This document shows positions 53,052 through 61,417 of a DNA stretch of 64,000 bases, in pieces. Within the stretch, counting starts at the first letter, position 1. The number at the start of each line of letters is the position of its first letter. The translations under genes were made by a program, and so were the position numbers. Under the pieces are notes generated by a model that worked only from the letters and a program-made list of their open reading frames with translations, searched no databases and was not told the origin of the DNA. The stretch comes from Thalassobacterium maritimum (GTDB lineage: Bacteria; Verrucomicrobiota; Verrucomicrobiia; Opitutales; Coraliomargaritaceae): assembly GCF_031127805.1 (NCBI RefSeq), contig NZ_JARXHW010000004.1, forward strand, positions 111,660 through 175,659, in the 5' to 3' direction.

Positions 53052-53360
53052 ATGTTTGAAAATATAGAACTATCGGAATTAGAAGAGCGTGGATTCATCG
53101 GCGCGATCGCATGTAGTTCAAATGGCACCGTCATCGAAAGCACCAGTGATGATCTCGAGGTTTTTGGCAGCGTATTGAGTTACATTTCTCAAGTAGCCGA
53201 TATGATAGGTGAACCCTTTGGCATGGACTCGATCGAAGAGGTTCACCTGGAAAGTGCCAATACAAAGGCAGTCTGTATCCCACAAGAAGAAGAGTGCTTA
53301 GGCATGCTCTGTCATAGCCGTGCTAATGTAGATGAAATCCTAGGTGAATTATTAACTTAG
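53052..53360 (+). CDS. Roadblock/LC7-type domain protein
   Basis: 102 aa with the Roadblock fold pattern: GFIGAIACSSNGTVIEST, a helix VFGSVLSYISQVADMIGEPFGM, IEEVHLESANTKAVCIP, and a final LGMLCHSRANVDEILGEL. These small domains dimerise and regulate small GTPases (as MglB does) or act as signalling scaffolds. First gene behind the sigma-54 promoter, 10 nt before a second Roadblock-like gene. No Ras-like GTPase lies in the window. Confidence 0.75.
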   Translation: MFENIELSELEERGFIGAIACSSNGTVIESTSDDLEVFGSVLSYISQVADMIGEPFGMDSIEEVHLESANTKAVCIPQEEECLGMLCHSRANVDEILGELLT

Positions 53361-53370
53361 ACCAGTAACT

Positions 53371-53940
53371 ATGATCGATAAAATCATTAAAAATGTATTA
53401 GAGCTCCCAGGAGTCGATGGCGCCTGCATCCTAGATAAGAAGGGCAACTTATTACACAACGCACTCCCCGAATTCTTTTTAGATTCTTTCTTGGACGATT
53501 TGGCGCGGCGAATCAAAACGCTCTACGAAGCTGTCGATGAGAATTACATGCCTTGCGACGACTATCTATTAAAATTCCCTCAGAAATACATACGCCTGCG
53601 TCGTAGCCGGCACGTGTTCCTACTGGTAGCGATCGACCCGAACGTCAATCTAGTCTCCCTACGCATGGTCACCAACATCGTGCTCAAACATATCACTCCT
53701 AAAGTGGTGGGAGAGATGCGCGCGATCCTAGCAGAGCCTCCAGTCCAGGAGACTGCGACTCCTGAACCCGCTCAAGCAGCGGTGCCGACACCGACTCCCG
53801 CTCCTACACCAGCGCCACAACCGGCCCCCGCAGCAGAACCCACGAATCCCGAACCAGCCCCCGAAAACAAAGCTCCCGCGAGAGGCGAGCGAGTGGCTAG
53901 ACCACGTCCAAGCCGCTCCTTCCGTGGCACTCGCTACTAA
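53371..53940 (+). CDS. Second Roadblock-like protein with Pro-rich tail
   Basis: The N-terminal 125 residues resemble a Roadblock/LC7 fold: VLELPGVDGACILDKKGNLLHN, then ARRIKTLYEAVDE, YIRLRRSRHVFLLVAIDPNVNLVSLR. A 60-residue disordered tail of Pro/Ala/Glu/Thr follows, ending with a basic segment (RVARPRPSRSFRGTRY). The tail could bind a partner or nucleic acid. Sits between the first Roadblock gene and the degenerate activator, probably one transcript. Could heterodimerise with its neighbour; this is inference. Confidence 0.65.
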   Translation: MIDKIIKNVLELPGVDGACILDKKGNLLHNALPEFFLDSFLDDLARRIKTLYEAVDENYMPCDDYLLKFPQKYIRLRRSRHVFLLVAIDPNVNLVSLRMVTNIVLKHITPKVVGEMRAILAEPPVQETATPEPAQAAVPTPTPAPTPAPQPAPAAEPTNPEPAPENKAPARGERVARPRPSRSFRGTRY

Positions 53941-53963
53941 TATAGCCACTCGCAACTGACAAT

Positions 53964-55274
53964 ATGCATGTGCTCACAGCAAACCGGACTACGCGCAGCC
54001 AACTAGCACTTTTGTTACGCGATCTGGGCTATACACCCACCTTCCACGAGGATGCTAAAAAACTTTTAGGTGCACTGTCCGAGACACCAAGCGACTTACT
54101 CATCGATCTCTCCTGTGAGCTATCAGAAATCGAATTGGAGCGCCTAAAAGCGGCCCAGCCCACTGCCAATCTAATCGGCTTTCAACACTACTCTGAAAGC
54201 AATACTGGTAACGAAATAAAGGCCCAAGGCTATACCGCGCTGATTATCTTGCCCAGCCATGCCGAACGCGCCAAAGCGCGCCTCAAAAACGCCTTTCGCA
54301 ATAGCACCAACGAAAGCAGTTCTAGCCGTAGTTGGGCAACTCGAGCTCCCTTTGGCAACACCCGCTCAACAGGCACCGCCAAAACCCCGCGTCCATTCGG
54401 CACACGTCCGTCATACGGCACACGACCACCTTTTGGGAGCAACCGCCCAAGCAGCAGTTCTAAGACCTCCCGGCCATTTGCAAACAAGCCGAAAGTTGAC
54501 ATCCACGCACGCTATCTCGCAGCCTATAGCCCGATAGCCAAAGACTTCGTCCAGGCCCTAAAAGAAGGATGCACGCCTGGTAGCACTTTGGTGCTCACAG
54601 GCGAAGAAGGCGCCGAACACGAGCTTGCTGCCCGCGAGTTCAACTATCAATTCAACCAAGACGCGACACCACTCCACACGATACCTAGCAACAACATCTG
54701 TATCAAAGAGCTGGAGCAAATGGAAAAAAATGCGAATAAAGCGAAGCAGCCCATAAACTGCTATTTGGGCCGCACAGATGATTTTTCCGAAGAGTCGATG
54801 GAGCAGATTAAGCTCTTTCAGCAGTATCTGGACAACCTGCGCAATCCTCATATGCAATTGATCATTGCCCATGAACACGGCTCAGAGACCTGCTTCCATC
54901 GTGGTGTCGAAGCGTCTTTCAAAGCCGTCCAAGCGAAAGCAGTCACTCTAACAATTCCTCCCTTGCGTGCGCGGGTCGAAGACATTGCCCCCGTCTGTCA
55001 CACTTTACTGGGCACACTGCGCTGCGCGCACCCCTTCCTGCTCGTGCATTATATTTCTAATGCCGCAATTGAGCATCTAGTGGAGCACCGCAGTGAACTG
55101 AGCTACGCAAAACTCGTGCGACTACTACGCAATGCCGTCGCCCTCAGCCAACGAAATTCAATCGGAGTCGAGGAAATCAAAAACTACGGCGAGAGCGACG
55201 TGGTCAATCAACACTTACTCGAAACAATGGCCGACGAGCAATTTTTCAAAGACCAACAAAGCGCAAATTTCTAA
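53964..55274 (+). CDS. Degenerate sigma-54 activator-like protein (receiver-like + dead AAA+)
   Basis: Residues 1-110 look like a receiver domain (DLLIDLS at the phospho-Asp strand). Then a 70-residue low-complexity linker with repeated RPFG/PPFG motifs, then an AAA+ remnant (about 180-410) with the NtrC-type IPPLRARVEDIAPVCHTLL and a C-terminal helix bundle (LSYAKLVRLLRNAVALSQ) in place of WPGNVREL. Walker A is GEEGAEHE (no Lys), and the GAFTGA loop, Walker B and arginine finger are not found. There is no C-terminal Fis HTH. It cannot be a normal sigma-54 activator; an adaptor or anti-activator role is inference. Confidence 0.65.
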   Translation: MHVLTANRTTRSQLALLLRDLGYTPTFHEDAKKLLGALSETPSDLLIDLSCELSEIELERLKAAQPTANLIGFQHYSESNTGNEIKAQGYTALIILPSHAERAKARLKNAFRNSTNESSSSRSWATRAPFGNTRSTGTAKTPRPFGTRPSYGTRPPFGSNRPSSSSKTSRPFANKPKVDIHARYLAAYSPIAKDFVQALKEGCTPGSTLVLTGEEGAEHELAAREFNYQFNQDATPLHTIPSNNICIKELEQMEKNANKAKQPINCYLGRTDDFSEESMEQIKLFQQYLDNLRNPHMQLIIAHEHGSETCFHRGVEASFKAVQAKAVTLTIPPLRARVEDIAPVCHTLLGTLRCAHPFLLVHYISNAAIEHLVEHRSELSYAKLVRLLRNAVALSQRNSIGVEEIKNYGESDVVNQHLLETMADEQFFKDQQSANF

Positions 55275-55293
55275 TCAACCAACCATAATAACT

Positions 55294-56688
55294 ATGATTA
55301 AAGCTCGATCCATATATCTTAGCTCACTCGCAGCGGGCACTACGCTTCTCGCACCGACCTTATTATCGGCACAAGAAGTCGTCGCAGAGGCTCCGAGTTA
55401 TCTCAGCCAAAACACAGGTGATATACTCTGGTATCTCATGGCCGCAGTATTGGTCTTTTTCATGCAGGCGGGCTTTGCGCTAGTCGAGACTGGTCTGACT
55501 CGTGCGAAAAACGCATGTAATATCATGATGAAGAACATGCTCGACTTTAGCTTCGGGGTGGTCGCGTTTGCCATTGTTGGCTACGCACTCATGTATGGCG
55601 ATTCCATCGGAGGGATCTTCGGTTGGAGCAACGGTTTCTTATTTATGAAAGACGCCCTGATGGTCGGCGACGATTTAGCAGCCACGAATCTGGTCGCGGC
55701 CGAGTGGCTATTCCAAGTGGTTTTCGCCGCGACTGCGGCGACTATCGCATCGGGGGTGATGGCTGAACGTACAAAATTCAGCGCCTACATCTTTTATTCC
55801 ATCGCAATCACTTGTTTCGTCTATCCTATCGTTGGTCACTGGATTTGGAGTGGCGACGGCTGGCTCGCCGCCATGGGCATGCGCGACTATGCAGGTTCTA
55901 CAGTCGTCCACTCTGTGGGTGCATGGGCGGGCCTCGCAGGTGCAATCGTGCTCGGCGCTCGTAAGGGTAAGTTTGACAAAGAGGGCAAAGCTCTCCCGAT
56001 CCCGGGGCACAATATGCCACTAGCCACCTTGGGCTGCTTCATATTGATCGTCGGCTGGTTCGGCTTCAATGCAGGCTCCACTTTGGGCGCAGTCGACGAC
56101 ATGGCCTACATCGCGATGGTTACAATGATTGCCGCAGCCACAGGTTGTATCGGTGCGACCATGTCCACTTGGCTCAAGTTCGGTAAGCCCGACCTGTCCA
56201 TGACATTGAACGGAGCGCTCGCGGGTCTGGTCAGTATTACAGCTTGCTGTGGTAGTGTTTCTATCATCGGTGCCATGGCGATCGGCTTGATTGGCGGGAT
56301 CATCGTAGTCTTTTCAGTGCTCTTCTTTGAGCAAAAGCTACGCGTCGACGACCCCGTGGGGGCCGTCAGTGTGCACGGTATCTGTGGCATCTGGGGCACC
56401 CTATCCGTCGGCCTATTTGGCAGCACCGCCATCGATGCGGGCCTGCTCTCCGACGGCTTACTTTATGGCGGCACCAAACAAATCGGCGTCCAAATGATTG
56501 GTATTCTCGCTGTCTTTGCATTCGTATTCCCAGTCTCACTCTTACTCTTCAAAGCGATCAAGGCCACCACAGGTCTACGTGTCAGCGAGAGCGAAGAGCT
56601 GGAAGGCCTCGACATCAGCGAGCACGGCAATGAAGCCTACGCCGACTTCCAAGTATATGCCGACCTTCCTGAAGAAGATCTCGCATAA
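55294..56688 (+). CDS. amtB: Ammonium transporter (Amt family)
   Basis: The start at ATG 55294 gives a signal-like N-terminus (SLAAGTTLLAPTLLSAQE); the longer frame overlaps the upstream gene. Eleven membrane helices. AFFM-like gate region FMQAGFALVETGLTRAKN, and the twin pore histidines in AGSTVVHSVGAWAG and GAVSVHGICGIWGTL. It has a short cytoplasmic C-terminus. No glnK/glnB is adjacent, so its usual PII partner is missing here, and the gene ends the Roadblock cluster 19 nt after the degenerate activator. A terminator follows. Confidence 0.96.
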   Translation: MIKARSIYLSSLAAGTTLLAPTLLSAQEVVAEAPSYLSQNTGDILWYLMAAVLVFFMQAGFALVETGLTRAKNACNIMMKNMLDFSFGVVAFAIVGYALMYGDSIGGIFGWSNGFLFMKDALMVGDDLAATNLVAAEWLFQVVFAATAATIASGVMAERTKFSAYIFYSIAITCFVYPIVGHWIWSGDGWLAAMGMRDYAGSTVVHSVGAWAGLAGAIVLGARKGKFDKEGKALPIPGHNMPLATLGCFILIVGWFGFNAGSTLGAVDDMAYIAMVTMIAAATGCIGATMSTWLKFGKPDLSMTLNGALAGLVSITACCGSVSIIGAMAIGLIGGIIVVFSVLFFEQKLRVDDPVGAVSVHGICGIWGTLSVGLFGSTAIDAGLLSDGLLYGGTKQIGVQMIGILAVFAFVFPVSLLLFKAIKATTGLRVSESEELEGLDISEHGNEAYADFQVYADLPEEDLA

Positions 56689-56714
56689 GCGCCTCTAAAA
56701 AGTTTATTTCAACC

Positions 56715-56748
56715 AAGCCACAGTCCGCATAGCGGCTGTGGCTTTTTT
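56715..56748 (+). terminator. Terminator of the Roadblock-amtB operon
   Basis: Stem aagccacag/ctgtggctt with a 12-nt loop that itself can pair (ccgc/gcgg), then six T. Confidence 0.9.
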
Positions 56749-56937
56749 ATGCACAGAGGGGCCAACACAACGGCCCTTGCCGTCATGCTAAAATGACTTT
56801 TAGGAACTCCTATAATTGTAACTCGCGGGCGACAGCCAGTGTGACGATGCAATTACCCCCGGAAATTTCCTGCAACTTAATCCAGGCTGACGCGATCCCC
56901 CTGCATCATCTAAGATTTGAATTTACCCATTTTTATT

Positions 56938-58146
56938 ATGCATTTGTCCACCGCCCTACTTCTGAGTCTTAGCATCGCCCACATCGCGACTGCGGTCACC
57001 TATCCCATCGTAGACACCGCACAGGCGCAGGCCTATGATGCAGCTAAAGCGATTGAATCCCCCACAGCAGGCGAGCGCTATTACGGTCAGGACGCTCAAT
57101 ACGCGGGCAACGCGCCCGCTTACCAGCACAACCACGACGGCACAGTTAGCGATCAAGTGACGGGCCTAATGTGGACGCAAGATCCCGGCGCGAAAAAAAC
57201 TTATGCTGCCGCACTGGCAGCTGCGGCCAAATGCCGAGTCGGCGGATATAGGGATTGGCGCCTCCCTTCAATCAAAGAGCTGTATTCGCTCATACAATTT
57301 AATGGCACCGACCCAGATCCAAGAGCCACCAGCTCCCGCTCACTGACGCCCTTCATCGACACTTCGTATTTTAATTTTGAATACGGTGACACAAGCAAAA
57401 ACGAACGTATTATCGATTCACAATTCGCGAGCAGCACATTATATGTGAGCACCACCATGAAGGGCGCAAAAACAGACTTTGGCGTCAACTTCGCCGATGG
57501 ACGCATTAAAGGTTACGGCTTAGTCGATCCACGCGGCCGTGAGAAAACCTTCTACGTGCTCTACGTGCGCGGCAATCCCAACTATGGCGTCAATCAATAC
57601 AGCGACAATTTGGATGGCACCATTAAAGACCGCGCCACTGGATTGACTTGGATGCAGGCCGACAGCGGCGAAAGCATGGACTGGCCGACCGCATTGAAAT
57701 ATGCGGAAGATATGCAACATGCGGGCTATAGCGACTGGCGCTTACCCAATGCCAAAGAGCTTCAAAGCATCATTGATTACACTCGCTCGCCCGATACAAC
57801 AGATTCTGCAGCGATTGACCCGCTCTTCAAGTGCACTGAAATCATCAATGAACAGGGCGTTAAAGACTACGGCAACTACTGGACCAGTAGCACACATGTG
57901 AACACTCGCGGTGCTGCGCAAGCGGTCTACTTCTCGTTCGGACGCTCACTGGGATATATGCGAGATCGCTTCACTGGCGAAGGCGCTTGGTTGGACGTGC
58001 ATGGTGCTGGCTCTCAGCGCAGCGACCCGAAGGTGGGCGACGCATCCCAATTCCCACAAGGCCGTGGACCGCAAGGTGACGCCATTCGAATTCAAAACAT
58101 GGTGCGCCTAGTGCGTGGCGGTGAGGCCGTGCGAGTCACCCAATAA
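56938..58146 (+). CDS. Exported DUF1566 (Lcl-type) repeat protein
   Basis: Signal peptide (LSTALLLSLSIAHIATAV) at the ATG 56938 start; a TTG seven codons upstream is also possible. Two copies of the DUF1566 motif: VTGLMWTQDP...GYRDWRLPSIKELYSLI and ATGLTWMQADSG...GYSDWRLPNAKELQSIIDY, followed by NYWTSSTHV. This fold resembles the C-type-lectin-like/FGE-like module, and many copies are surface proteins. It lies 11 nt before the sulfatase start, so they are co-transcribed; an adhesion or glycan-binding partner is plausible. Confidence 0.9.
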   Translation: MHLSTALLLSLSIAHIATAVTYPIVDTAQAQAYDAAKAIESPTAGERYYGQDAQYAGNAPAYQHNHDGTVSDQVTGLMWTQDPGAKKTYAAALAAAAKCRVGGYRDWRLPSIKELYSLIQFNGTDPDPRATSSRSLTPFIDTSYFNFEYGDTSKNERIIDSQFASSTLYVSTTMKGAKTDFGVNFADGRIKGYGLVDPRGREKTFYVLYVRGNPNYGVNQYSDNLDGTIKDRATGLTWMQADSGESMDWPTALKYAEDMQHAGYSDWRLPNAKELQSIIDYTRSPDTTDSAAIDPLFKCTEIINEQGVKDYGNYWTSSTHVNTRGAAQAVYFSFGRSLGYMRDRFTGEGAWLDVHGAGSQRSDPKVGDASQFPQGRGPQGDAIRIQNMVRLVRGGEAVRVTQ

Positions 58147-58157
58147 AAATATAACTA

Positions 58158-59549
58158 ATGAAATTTAACTTACTGCATGGACTCCTGCTCTCACTCTATT
58201 TCACGAGTCTGCAGGCCGCGCCCAACATCGTATTCATTTTAGTCGACGACATGGGCTGGACTGGCAGCTCCACTCTCATGGATCCCGAACTGCCAGAATC
58301 AAAGAGTGATTTTTATCAAACGCCTCAAATCGACGCACTCGCTGCAGCAGGCATGCGCTTCTCACAGGCATACGCTCCCGCAGCGCTATGCACGCCGTCG
58401 CGCGCAGCGATCCTCACTGGTAAAACACCCGCAGAGCTTCACATAACGACCCCGGGGGGCAGCCGCACACAAAGCTATCAAAAGCTCGCGCCTCCACGCC
58501 ATCTGAAAGAACTGCCGGAGGACGCATTCACGATTGCTGAAGCGCTCCAGCAACAAGGCTACACCACGGCTCACTTTGGTAAATGGCATATCGGCAAAAA
58601 CAGCCCCAGCGTACATGGCTTCGATGTGCACGATGGTAATTCTGGCAATCAAATGCCCGACGTGCAAGACGGCCCCAAAGACGTCTTTGGCCTCACAAAG
58701 CGCGCCATGGCCTTCATCAGCGAACAATCACACACAGGCACGCCCTTCTACCTGCAGCTATCGCATTATGCAGTGCACTCCCCGATTGAAGCACTCGCGA
58801 CTTCCAGGGCGAAATTTGCTCAAATGCCCGCAGGCAGCCGTCACAACGACATCGATTATGCCGCGATGACCTATGACTTGGACAACAGTATCGGGCAATT
58901 ACTACAACACATCGAAAGCCTAGGCCTTTCTAAGAATACCTACGTCGTCTTCATGTCGGACAACGGTGCCAGCAGCAAACCGCGGGAATCACGCAACAGC
59001 CCTCTCAATGGCGGCAAGGGCAGCCTCTACGAAGGCGGCATTCGCGTACCTTTAATTATTCGCGGCCCCGATGTCCCAAGTAATAGCCATTGCGCGCAAG
59101 CGGTCACTGGCTGTGACCTATTTAGCACTTTCAGCGAATGGGCAGGCATCGATACTCCAGCAGACACAGACGGTTCCAGCTTGGCAGCACTCGCTCGCAA
59201 CGATGCCAGCGGCTTCAAACGAGCACAGAGAGTTTTTCTCTTCCACTATCCACACTACGGATTGGGCCCGCGACAAAAACCCCAAAGCGCGATTATAATG
59301 GAGCACTACAAACTTATCAAAGACCTCGAATCGGAGAGCTATCAACTCTTCGATTTGTCCAGCGATCTCTCAGAGTCGGACAACTTGATCCAAAAAATGC
59401 CAGAAAAGGCGGCCCAAATGATTCAAACTATGGAAGCACGCCTGCGACTAGTCGATGCCCAGCAAGCCCTGCCTAATCCTAATTACGATCCAGACGCCAT
59501 TCAAACACGCAGCTCTTCTCAGGCAGGCTTCTTAAGATTCAAGAAATGA
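58158..59549 (+). CDS. Formylglycine-dependent sulfatase, exported
   Basis: Signal peptide (LLHGLLLSLYFTSLQA), then NIVFILVDDMGW (metal Asp pair) and the sulfatase signature LCTPSRAAILTGK with the Cys (about 77) that becomes formylglycine. HFGKWHIGK and the distal MSDNGASSKP complete the metal and sulfate site. 463 aa, group S1. It removes sulfate esters, probably from marine polysaccharides. No maturase (anSME/FGE) is in the window. Its 3' end overlaps the convergent HNH gene by 31 bp. Confidence 0.95.
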   Translation: MKFNLLHGLLLSLYFTSLQAAPNIVFILVDDMGWTGSSTLMDPELPESKSDFYQTPQIDALAAAGMRFSQAYAPAALCTPSRAAILTGKTPAELHITTPGGSRTQSYQKLAPPRHLKELPEDAFTIAEALQQQGYTTAHFGKWHIGKNSPSVHGFDVHDGNSGNQMPDVQDGPKDVFGLTKRAMAFISEQSHTGTPFYLQLSHYAVHSPIEALATSRAKFAQMPAGSRHNDIDYAAMTYDLDNSIGQLLQHIESLGLSKNTYVVFMSDNGASSKPRESRNSPLNGGKGSLYEGGIRVPLIIRGPDVPSNSHCAQAVTGCDLFSTFSEWAGIDTPADTDGSSLAALARNDASGFKRAQRVFLFHYPHYGLGPRQKPQSAIIMEHYKLIKDLESESYQLFDLSSDLSESDNLIQKMPEKAAQMIQTMEARLRLVDAQQALPNPNYDPDAIQTRSSSQAGFLRFKK

Positions 59550-60136
59550 TCCCAGTCCCGATCGTAGCTCTGCCCGATCAATGAGCTCACAAAAGGGCGC
59601 CAGCGCGGACGCTCAGGCTTACGAATCAAGTGCATATTCGCTTGGTGCGGCAAACGATTGGCCTTACGAGAGTTACACTTGATACAGGAAGTCACAATAT
59701 TCTCCCACGAGGTGCGCCCCCCGCGGTCACGCGGGATCACATGATCCATATTTAAATGCTGCGCATCGAAATGTTGCCCACAGTATTGGCAACGGTAGTC
59801 ATCCCGCTCGAATAGATTGTCGCGGTTGAATTGAATTTCTTTCAATGGCAACTGATCATATGTACGCAACAAAAGCACCTTAGGCACACGTATCCGAAGC
59901 CGAACGGTTTGAATACAAGTCTCATCCTTCGCAGGCACGGACTCCTCCGAAAATTGCAGCCATGCGGCCGAATCCATCATACGAAAATTCTCGTCGCCCG
60001 TATAAATAACCTGCGCATGGTCTTGTAGCAAAAGACTAAAAGCGCGTTCGACACCAACAATATTAACCGGTTGCCACAACCGATTCAAAACCAGGACTCG
60101 AAATTTAAGACCATTGCCCATCTGGGACTTATGCAA
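59519..60136 (-). CDS. HNH-family endonuclease
   Basis: A 205-aa protein of the common two-part type. N-terminal RVLVLNRLWQPVNIVGVERAF, C-terminal HNH fold with zinc cysteines CQYCGQ and CIKCN, catalytic MDHVIPRDRGG and WENIVTSC. The start is 60136; an internal ATG (60121, MGNGLKF) is also possible. It is not tied to any restriction or phage gene, so it is probably a housekeeping-type HNH protein of unknown target. The C-terminus overlaps the sulfatase end. Confidence 0.9.
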   Translation of the reverse strand: MHKSQMGNGLKFRVLVLNRLWQPVNIVGVERAFSLLLQDHAQVIYTGDENFRMMDSAAWLQFSEESVPAKDETCIQTVRLRIRVPKVLLLRTYDQLPLKEIQFNRDNLFERDDYRCQYCGQHFDAQHLNMDHVIPRDRGGRTSWENIVTSCIKCNSRKANRLPHQANMHLIRKPERPRWRPFVSSLIGQSYDRDWDHFLNLKKPA

Positions 60137-60211
60137 GTAATCGATGCGGCCGATTTGTCAATACTTTGCCGAAAAGCTTCACCCGATTGACACATATGGC
60201 CGTGCACACGA

Positions 60212-61381
60212 CTACTCCAATAGTCGTGTGCGCCGCAACTGCCGCGGAAACTGCAGCGTAATAGCCGTCCCCTTGTCTTTGTGAGATTCGATATTAATAC
60301 AGCCTCCATGCTCTCGCATGATCCGCTCGACAATCATCATCCCCAGACCATGCCCTTCCTTCTTGGTGGTATAGTAGGCTTGGAAAACTTTAGACAAGTC
60401 TTCTTCCGATATGCCAGAACCCGTATCCACAAATTGCACGTAGACGTGATCCGCGTCGCGTCGCGCCAGCACACGTAAGCTGCCCCCCGCCTGCATCGCC
60501 TCCATGGCATTCTTAATTAAATTGAAAAAGACCTGTTTGATCTGCCCACGGTCGCCCAAGATCGTAGGTAAATCATCACTCACTTCAACTTTAACATCCA
60601 ATAGCCGATCACTGAGCTCGACCTCTTGCACCCGCAACACCTCTTCCACCAGGGCCAACAGATCCAGCTCATTGAGCTCAGGCTTCTGTGGACGCACGGC
60701 CTCTAGAAAGTGAGTAATAATACCATCCAATCGTTGCACCTCACCTTGACAGACCTGCAGCGACTCCGCCAGCTTCGCTGCATCCTTTTGCTCGCTCAAT
60801 TTCTTGAGTTTGCGCTCAATCAACTGCAAGTGAATCGTCAACGAATTGAGCGGATTCCCGAGTTCATGCGCAACGCCCGCCGCTAAGCGAACAATAGACG
60901 AAGTACGCTCGCTTTCGATGCGTTCCTCCATCGAGACGCGCTCTTCCGTAATGTCGGACAATACAATCACATAGCCACCCGAGTCGTCGTGCCCCACCTG
61001 CGCATCGATCGGCACCATGTACAGCCGCACCACGCGGTGCTCCGGATAGCTGAGCTCAATCTCGCGCGAGAGCACTGGCCCCGACTTCTGAATCCCGCCC
61101 ACGGTCTCACTATGGATGGATTTTGCGAGGTCTGGCACCATTTTCCACAAGCGCGTCACTCCGATATCGTTCTCCTTTAAACCAATCAACAATAGAGCTG
61201 CGTTGTTCGCATATTGCACCACCCCATCCGAATCGATTACCAAGATGCCGTCGTGAATCGTATTAAAGACAGTCTCTTGCATCTTACGCTCGCGCGCCAA
61301 GCGCTGCACTAAGATGCCCAGATTCACAGAATCCAGGTCCTCTATACGTCCGAGGATTTTTTCAAGTCCAGTGGTTTTCAT
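60212..61381 (-). CDS. PAS sensor histidine kinase (NtrB-like)
   Basis: No membrane segment. PAS domain about 38-150 (NTIHDGILVIDSDGVVQYANN), phospho-acceptor His in AAGVAHELGNPLNSL (about 171), N-box FFNLIKNAMEAM, G1 VDTGSGI and G2 GHGLGMMIVERIM. AHELGNPLN and the order of domains are those of NtrB/AtoS-type kinases that feed sigma-54 activators. No cognate regulator is adjacent. It could signal to the regulator controlling the sigma-54 promoter at 53025; this is speculation. Confidence 0.92.
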   Translation of the reverse strand: MKTTGLEKILGRIEDLDSVNLGILVQRLARERKMQETVFNTIHDGILVIDSDGVVQYANNAALLLIGLKENDIGVTRLWKMVPDLAKSIHSETVGGIQKSGPVLSREIELSYPEHRVVRLYMVPIDAQVGHDDSGGYVIVLSDITEERVSMEERIESERTSSIVRLAAGVAHELGNPLNSLTIHLQLIERKLKKLSEQKDAAKLAESLQVCQGEVQRLDGIITHFLEAVRPQKPELNELDLLALVEEVLRVQEVELSDRLLDVKVEVSDDLPTILGDRGQIKQVFFNLIKNAMEAMQAGGSLRVLARRDADHVYVQFVDTGSGISEEDLSKVFQAYYTTKKEGHGLGMMIVERIMREHGGCINIESHKDKGTAITLQFPRQLRRTRLLE

Positions 61382-61417
61382 AGCATGATGATTCAGGGAG
61401 AAACTAAGCTCTCGGCA

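Noticed and set aside
53964..55274. Normal NtrC-type activator for the sigma-54 promoter
   Set aside because: Walker A lysine, GAFTGA loop and DNA-binding HTH are all missing, so it cannot activate sigma-54 in the usual way.
55132..55293. 54-codon N-terminal extension of amtB
   Set aside because: It overlaps the upstream gene in another frame; the ATG at 55294 gives the expected signal-like N-terminus.
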